DNA from: Chloroflexota bacterium
GTDB lineage: Bacteria > Chloroflexota > Limnocylindria > Limnocylindrales > CSP1-4
NCBI GenBank assembly: GCA_021812735.1
Contig: JAKAMV010000107.1
Span: forward strand, 1-17,764
Reading direction: 5' to 3'
Length of the DNA stretch: 17,764 bases
In this document: positions 14,220-17,764 of the stretch, piece by piece
How the letters are laid out: the number at the start of each line of letters is the position of its first letter
How positions within the stretch are numbered: position 1 is the stretch's first letter
The notes under the pieces: model-generated
What the model was told of the DNA's origin: nothing
The model's input: only the letters and a program-made list of their open reading frames with translations
Databases searched by the model: none
Program-made: the position numbers and the translations under genes

Positions 14220-15100
14220 CAGAGGACCTTCGCGAACGACGTCTCGGCCCGCTTGAAGACCATGGTGGTGAGGGCCAGGATCAGCAGCGACGCCACGAGC
14301 AGGATCAGCAGCGGGGTCCAGTTCGGCATGACCGGGCCCGTTGTGTCGGTGCCGTAGATCACGACCCGGTACGACTCGAACAGCGTGAAGAACGGATTGA
14401 GCTCCATCAGTTTCATGATGGTCGGGTGGACCCTCGCGATGGAGTTCAGTGATGACGCCGCGTACAACCCGGGCGACAGGTAGAACCACATCCGCAGGGC
14501 GTGACGGCTGACGTTGGCGACGTCGCGGTAGAAGACGTTGGTCGCCGAGACCAGATAGCCGAACGCCATGGTGAACACCAGCTGGACGACGGCGATGGGG
14601 ATGATCAGCACCAGGACGATCGATAGGCGGTCCCGGTAGAACAGGACCAGCAGCGCGAGCAGCGGGATCATCCCGAACAGGAAGCCGGCGATCCCGGCGA
14701 TCGTGCTTGCGGTGGGCAGGACGATCTTGGGGAACTTGATCTGCTTGATCAGCTTGTCCTGACCCGACACGCTCGTGATCGCGTCGCCAACCGAGCTCGT
14801 GAACCACTTCCAGGGCAGGATCGCCGAGAAGATGAAGAGGGGGTAGTCCGGCACCTTCTCCTGGAAGATGACGCTCACGAGGACCACGTAGACCAGCATC
14901 TGGAGCAGCGGGTCCACCACCCACCAGATGTTGCCCAGGAGGGTGTCAGAGCCCTTCTTCTTGAGGTCCGCCTGCACGAGGTAGGCGATCAGGCGCCGGC
15001 TCTGGTAGACCTCGCTGGCCGCCTCGCGCAGGAGCGTGAGGGGGTCGCGCCGCGGTCGTCGACGACGCGCCGCCGCTGCGGTGGAGACCTGGGTTTGCAT
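14219..15100 (-). CDS. wzm: polysaccharide ABC exporter permease (ABC-2 type, Wzm/TagG)
   Basis: The protein has 293 residues. The ATG at 15100 is the first start that leaves a short cytoplasmic N-terminus (Arg-rich, residues 11-18) before the family's LLREAASEVYQSRRLIAYLVQ region. Upstream in frame there is only intergenic repeat DNA. The conserved block LGNIWWVVDPLLQMLVYVV (55-73) marks the ABC-2 polysaccharide exporter family. About six membrane segments are visible (roughly 60-80, 86-104, 130-153, 160-185, 203-220 and 264-283), with the family motifs FPKIVLP (123-129), VFYRDVANV (189-197) and LNPFFTLFESYR (234-245). It forms the membrane channel with the ATPase encoded next to it and probably exports the glycan made by the upstream operon. 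No Shine-Dalgarno precedes the start; see the promoter entry. Confidence 0.92.
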   Translation of the reverse strand: MQTQVSTAAAARRRRPRRDPLTLLREAASEVYQSRRLIAYLVQADLKKKGSDTLLGNIWWVVDPLLQMLVYVVLVSVIFQEKVPDYPLFIFSAILPWKWFTSSVGDAITSVSGQDKLIKQIKFPKIVLPTASTIAGIAGFLFGMIPLLALLVLFYRDRLSIVLVLIIPIAVVQLVFTMAFGYLVSATNVFYRDVANVSRHALRMWFYLSPGLYAASSLNSIARVHPTIMKLMELNPFFTLFESYRVVIYGTDTTGPVMPNWTPLLILLVASLLILALTTMVFKRAETSFAKVL

Positions 15101-15108
15101 CACGCGGC

Positions 15109-15117
15109 AGGGTAGCA
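15109..15117 (-). promoter_or_regulatory. candidate extended -10 giving a leaderless exporter mRNA
   Basis: On the minus strand the string TGCTACCCT (15117 to 15109) is an extended -10 element, TG-N-TACCCT. It predicts transcription starting near 15102, only two bases before the permease ATG at 15100. No Shine-Dalgarno and no good -35 hexamer are seen. The same TACCCTG core lies at a correctly spaced promoter upstream of the repeat-protein gene. Confidence 0.4.
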
Positions 15118-15182
15118 CGGCTCTCCGGGCGGCCCGGTGGACCAGAGCGGCCATCTCGGCGGGCGCCGGACTGGGGCCCGAG

Positions 15183-15239
15183 TCGCGCGCACGGGGCATA
15201 ATCTCGCGCGCACGGGGCATGATCTCGCGCGCGATCGAG
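15183..15239 (+). repeat. 21-bp tandem repeats in the divergent intergenic region (possible operators)
   Basis: The unit TCGCGCGCACGGGGCATRATC occurs at 15183-15203 and 15204-15224 with one difference (A/G). A third copy keeps only its first 8 bases (TCGCGCGC, 15225-15232) before diverging into GATCGAGC. The 21-bp period equals two helical turns, so a repeated binding site would fall on one face of DNA. The region lies between the exporter and the secreted protein genes. Copy one contains CATAAT (15197-15202), a possible -10 for the plus-strand gene. Confidence 0.65.
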
Positions 15240-15263
15240 CCTGGGATGCGCCGTCGCAGCCCC

Positions 15264-15268
15264 AGGAG
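15264..15268 (+). promoter_or_regulatory. ribosome binding site for the secreted protein
   Basis: AGGAG lies 11 nt before ATG 15280. An in-frame GTG at 15268 overlaps this motif, so ATG 15280 is the better start. Confidence 0.55.
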
Positions 15269-15279
15269 TGTGGTGGGAC

Positions 15280-17031
15280 ATGGACGATCACGAGGCGCCC
15301 GAGCCGGACCCGTCACCATCGCAGCCCGCTGCCGAGCCGAGGCCCGACAGCGCCACCGGCGCGCCTCCCCCTGCCCGTCCTGGGATGCTCGTGTCGAGGC
15401 GCCGTGTTCTGGTCGGCGCCGCCGCCCTGCTGGCCGTCGGCGCCGCCGGCGGCGCCGGCGTGCTCGCGCTGGCCGGGGCCGCCGCGCCGCCAGGGGCTGC
15501 CCCGGCGACGGGATCGCCGGGTGGCGGGCCGAGTGGCACCGAAGCCCCGCCCTCCGAGCCGGGGCCGCTCGCGTCACCCGACGCGTCGTCCGCCGACGAC
15601 GTCATCGAATCTGGTCCGCCGGCGGGCCCCGCGCGCGTGCCCCGCGAGAACCAGCTGCCCGGCTCGCGCCGCTGGGAGCTGCCCCTGAACGGGACCGGCG
15701 ACGCTGAGGGCTACGCGAGCGACGTCTCCGTGGCGCCGGGCGACGCACTGAGCATCAGGATCAGCTCGTCCGCTCCCAGGGTGACGGTGACCGTCTACCG
15801 ACTGGGGTTCTACGGCGGCTTCGGGGCGCGCCCGGTGGCTCGCTGGCGGGACGTGCCGATCGTCGCACAGCCGAGCCCGACCACGGATCCGGTGACGGGT
15901 CTGATCCGGGCCGAGTGGTCGCCCGCGGTCACGGTGCAGGTGCCGGCGGCATGGGTCAGCGGGCTGTACGCGGCCGTGCTGCAGCCGGCCGGCGGAGCGC
16001 CGCAGTACGTATCGTTCATCGTTCGCGAGGCGTTGCCGTCGGCGCCGATCCTGATGCTGTCCGCGGCCAGCACGCACCAGGCGTACAACCGCTGGGGCGG
16101 CAAGTCGCTCTACCCGGACGGGAGCACCGGCGCCCCGACGCTCCGCGGGGATGCGGGCGCCGTGGCGGTGAGCTGGGACCGCCCGTACGAGTCGCTCCGC
16201 GGCGCCGGCCTCGTCCTCCGCTGGGAGTACCCCTTCGTCCGCTGGGTCGAGCAGCGCGCCTATGACGTGGGCTACGCCGCGGACCTCGACCTCGAGCGCG
16301 ACCCCTCCATTGCGACCGGCCGCCGCCTGCTCGTGTTCGTGGGCCATCCCGAGTACTGGAGCGTCGCCATGCGCCGGACGCTCGAGCGGGCGATCGCCGC
16401 CGGGACCAACGTGGCGTTCTTCTCGGGCAACGAGATGCTGTGGCGGACGCGCTACGAGAACCTCGCCGGCGGCCCCTACCGCTCGGTGACCTGCTACCGG
16501 ATCGCGAGCCTGGATCCGCTCGCCGCCACACAGCCCGCGCAGGCGACCACCAAGTGGCGCGAGCCGCCGAACCCGGAGCCCGAGGCGGCCGTGATCGGCC
16601 AGATGGCCGGCCACATCGTCCTGGCGCCGGGCGACTTCGTGTGCACCGCCCCCGACCACTGGGTCTATGCCGGCACCGGGATGGCGGCCGGCGACTCCAT
16701 CCGGCGGCTGGTGGGCCAGGAGTACGACGGGTTCTGGCCGCAGTACGCCCCGCCCGGCACGCAGGTGATCTCGACCTCACCGGTCAGCTCCAACGTAACC
16801 CGTAACGCGAACGTCTACGGGCCCGTGCCGTCGAACGACCCCACGGTCGCCACGGCGAATGCGACGGTCTACACGGCCGGGTCGGGGGCGACGGTCTTCG
16901 CCGCGGGCACCATCCAGTGGAGCTGGGGCCTCGACGACTGGGGCAGTCCCGAGTACCAGGGCTATCACACGCTGCCCGACCCGAGGGTCGGGGTCATGAC
17001 CGCCAACGTGCTCGACCGCCTCGGCTCGTAG
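15280..17031 (+). CDS. Tat-exported N,N-dimethylformamidase beta-subunit-like family protein
   Basis: The protein has 583 residues. A twin-arginine signal is visible: SRRRVLVGAAALLAVGAAGG (39-58) with a following hydrophobic core to about residue 69, after a 38-residue Pro-rich N-region. A Pro/Gly/Ser linker (70-120) leads to an Ig-like beta domain: ENQLPGSRRWELP (123-135), GYASDVSVAPGD (144-155) and VYRLGFYGGFGAR (172-184). The large-subunit-like catalytic domain contains THQAYNRWGGKSLY (265-278), VFVGHPEYWS (352-361) and FFSGNEMLWRTRYE (380-393), blocks I associate with the N,N-dimethylformamidase beta-subunit-like family. True dimethylformamidase is a cytoplasmic iron enzyme, so a secreted relative in a glycan locus probably acts on another amide. 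Substrate is unknown. It is divergent from the exporter and faces the SGNH gene end to end. Confidence 0.78.
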   Translation: MDDHEAPEPDPSPSQPAAEPRPDSATGAPPPARPGMLVSRRRVLVGAAALLAVGAAGGAGVLALAGAAAPPGAAPATGSPGGGPSGTEAPPSEPGPLASPDASSADDVIESGPPAGPARVPRENQLPGSRRWELPLNGTGDAEGYASDVSVAPGDALSIRISSSAPRVTVTVYRLGFYGGFGARPVARWRDVPIVAQPSPTTDPVTGLIRAEWSPAVTVQVPAAWVSGLYAAVLQPAGGAPQYVSFIVREALPSAPILMLSAASTHQAYNRWGGKSLYPDGSTGAPTLRGDAGAVAVSWDRPYESLRGAGLVLRWEYPFVRWVEQRAYDVGYAADLDLERDPSIATGRRLLVFVGHPEYWSVAMRRTLERAIAAGTNVAFFSGNEMLWRTRYENLAGGPYRSVTCYRIASLDPLAATQPAQATTKWREPPNPEPEAAVIGQMAGHIVLAPGDFVCTAPDHWVYAGTGMAAGDSIRRLVGQEYDGFWPQYAPPGTQVISTSPVSSNVTRNANVYGPVPSNDPTVATANATVYTAGSGATVFAAGTIQWSWGLDDWGSPEYQGYHTLPDPRVGVMTANVLDRLGS

Positions 17032-17060
17032 GCCGGTCCCGCCGGCGCACGGCAACCGCG

Positions 17061-17099
17061 CGGCACCTCCGGCCTGCAGACCTGCGCGGCGGTGTGCCG
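17061..17099. terminator. possible bidirectional hairpin between convergent genes
   Basis: CGGCACC (17061-17067) pairs with GGTGTGCCG (17091-17099) with one bulged T, giving seven base pairs around a 23-nt interior. It lies in the 69-bp gap between two genes that end towards each other. No T-run follows on either strand, so this is weak. Confidence 0.25.
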
Positions 17100-17100
17100 A

Positions 17101-17764
17101 TCACCAGACGAGGGTCGTGGTCCGCTGCGAGGCAGCCCCGAACACCGCCGTCTCCAGCTTGCGCCACAACGCGGCCGCGAAGGTCGCGGTCATGTGGCCG
17201 TTGTCGCGGAGGACCAGGAAGTTGCCGATGACCGCTGGGCACGGGCTGGTGGGGCAGATCCAGCGCTCGGGGTCGACGAATCCGGTGCCCATCGCGCGCG
17301 CCACCGTGAACTCGGTGTTGAGCCAGTCGTAGCTGATTGCCTGGTCCACCGGCGTGGCGCAGGCGAGCGCGTGCGCCAGGTGCCCGGAGAGGCAGACGGG
17401 CGGGTCGACCGTGGAGATCGGGAGGTCGCCGATCAGGATCACCCGGCCGGCCGCGGGCACCAGCTGGCTCAGGGTGCGCTTCATCCCCTGGACCCAGTAC
17501 CTGGTCCGCAGATCGCCGCTGACCACCTGCCCGTTGCCGTCGACCGTCGCGAAGCCCCGGGTGCCCGTCACCAGGAGGATGTCCGGGCGGACCTTCTGCA
17601 GCTCGGCGATCGACTGCTGACGCCACAGCTCGCAGTTGGGCATCGTCCGGTTGAGGCTGGGGTCGAACGCCGGAATGTCTGCCGGGGTGCACGCCGACAT
17701 CGTCAGGCTCAGCAGGCGCCAGCCCTTGTCCTGGGCCATCCGGTAGACGGCCGGGAACCAGCTG
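17101..17764 (-). CDS. SGNH domain, C-terminal part of a probable O-acyltransferase (runs off right edge)
   Basis: 220 residues are visible, ending at TGA (17103-17101). The upstream part is outside the window. The open frame continues through the edge (SWFPAVYRMAQDKGWRLLSLT), so the methionine near 17739 is internal. The pattern matches the SGNH domain found behind acyltransferase-3 (OafA/YrhL-like) membrane domains: RLLSLTMSACTP (16-27), a C/WR block (44-48), DILLVTGTRG (61-70), GRVILIGDLP (106-115), PPVCLSG (121-127), CPTSPCPAVIG (170-180) and the catalytic-type D187-N-G-H190 followed by MTATFA. The six cysteines (25, 44, 124, 135, 170, 175) suggest disulfides in an extracytoplasmic domain. 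It is likely to acylate the exported glycan. Whether the membrane domain is really present upstream cannot be seen. Confidence 0.82.
   Translation of the reverse strand, partial: SWFPAVYRMAQDKGWRLLSLTMSACTPADIPAFDPSLNRTMPNCELWRQQSIAELQKVRPDILLVTGTRGFATVDGNGQVVSGDLRTRYWVQGMKRTLSQLVPAAGRVILIGDLPISTVDPPVCLSGHLAHALACATPVDQAISYDWLNTEFTVARAMGTGFVDPERWICPTSPCPAVIGNFLVLRDNGHMTATFAAALWRKLETAVFGAASQRTTTLVW

Noticed and set aside
12777..14357. 526-residue plus-strand open frame covering the gene-less region and the exporter ATPase
   Set aside because: Its second half is antisense to the ATPase, which has every ABC motif. The first half is motif-free, and no Shine-Dalgarno supports the start.
15183..15239. 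possible CRISPR array
   Set aside because: The repeats are contiguous with no spacers, there are only two full copies, and no cas gene is visible.
16994..17692. 232-residue minus-strand open frame at the right edge
   Set aside because: Other-frame shadow of the SGNH domain. The SGNH frame has the motif order, the paired cysteines and the terminal D..H motif.

Overview
The window is about 17.8 kb of very G+C-rich DNA (roughly three quarters G+C by eye) with tightly packed genes and many GTG/TTG starts. It carries an N-terminal DUF3048 protein, a Tat-exported dimethylformamidase-like protein and an SGNH acyltransferase end. This mix suggests a high-GC Chloroflexota (for example a Limnocylindria-like lineage) or an actinobacterium. 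No rRNA or marker gene is present, so the taxon is only an inference.

Layout. (1) Left edge: the N-terminal part of a membrane-anchored DUF3048 protein on the minus strand (1-402). Divergent from it is a small plus-strand protein with six exact 15-residue repeats and a C-terminal membrane segment (619-1317). (2) 1454-12647: nine plus-strand genes in what looks like one operon, with gaps of 36 bp or less or short stop/start overlaps. The first five match, by family, a complete route to UDP-2,3-diacetamido-2,3-dideoxy-mannuronic acid: N-acetyltransferase (WbpD/WlbB type), aminotransferase (WbpE/WlbC), NAD-dependent oxidoreductase (WbpB/WlbA), UDP-sugar 6-dehydrogenase (WbpA) and non-hydrolysing 2-epimerase (WbpI/WecB). 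Four GT4-type glycosyltransferases follow. The first three are paralogues of each other, and the fourth has a C-terminal extension of about 190 residues. (3) 12648-13367: about 720 bp with no supportable gene, containing a 31-bp tandem repeat, an AT-richer pocket and a short tmRNA-like T-arm half. (4) 13368-15100, minus strand: an ABC-2 polysaccharide exporter, permease then ATPase, overlapping by one base. (5) 15101-15279: a divergent intergenic region with 21-bp tandem repeats and a probable leaderless promoter for the permease. (6) 15280-17031: a secreted, Tat-signal protein of the N,N-dimethylformamidase beta-subunit-like family. (7) 17101 to the right edge, minus strand: the C-terminal SGNH domain of a probable O-acyltransferase.

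Together this reads as a surface-polysaccharide locus. Enzymes make an activated diacetamido uronic acid, cytoplasmic glycosyltransferases assemble a glycan, the ABC exporter moves it across the membrane, and the SGNH protein may O-acylate it outside. No initiating phosphoglycosyltransferase, chain-length regulator or ligase is visible, so the locus probably continues outside the window or relies on genes elsewhere.
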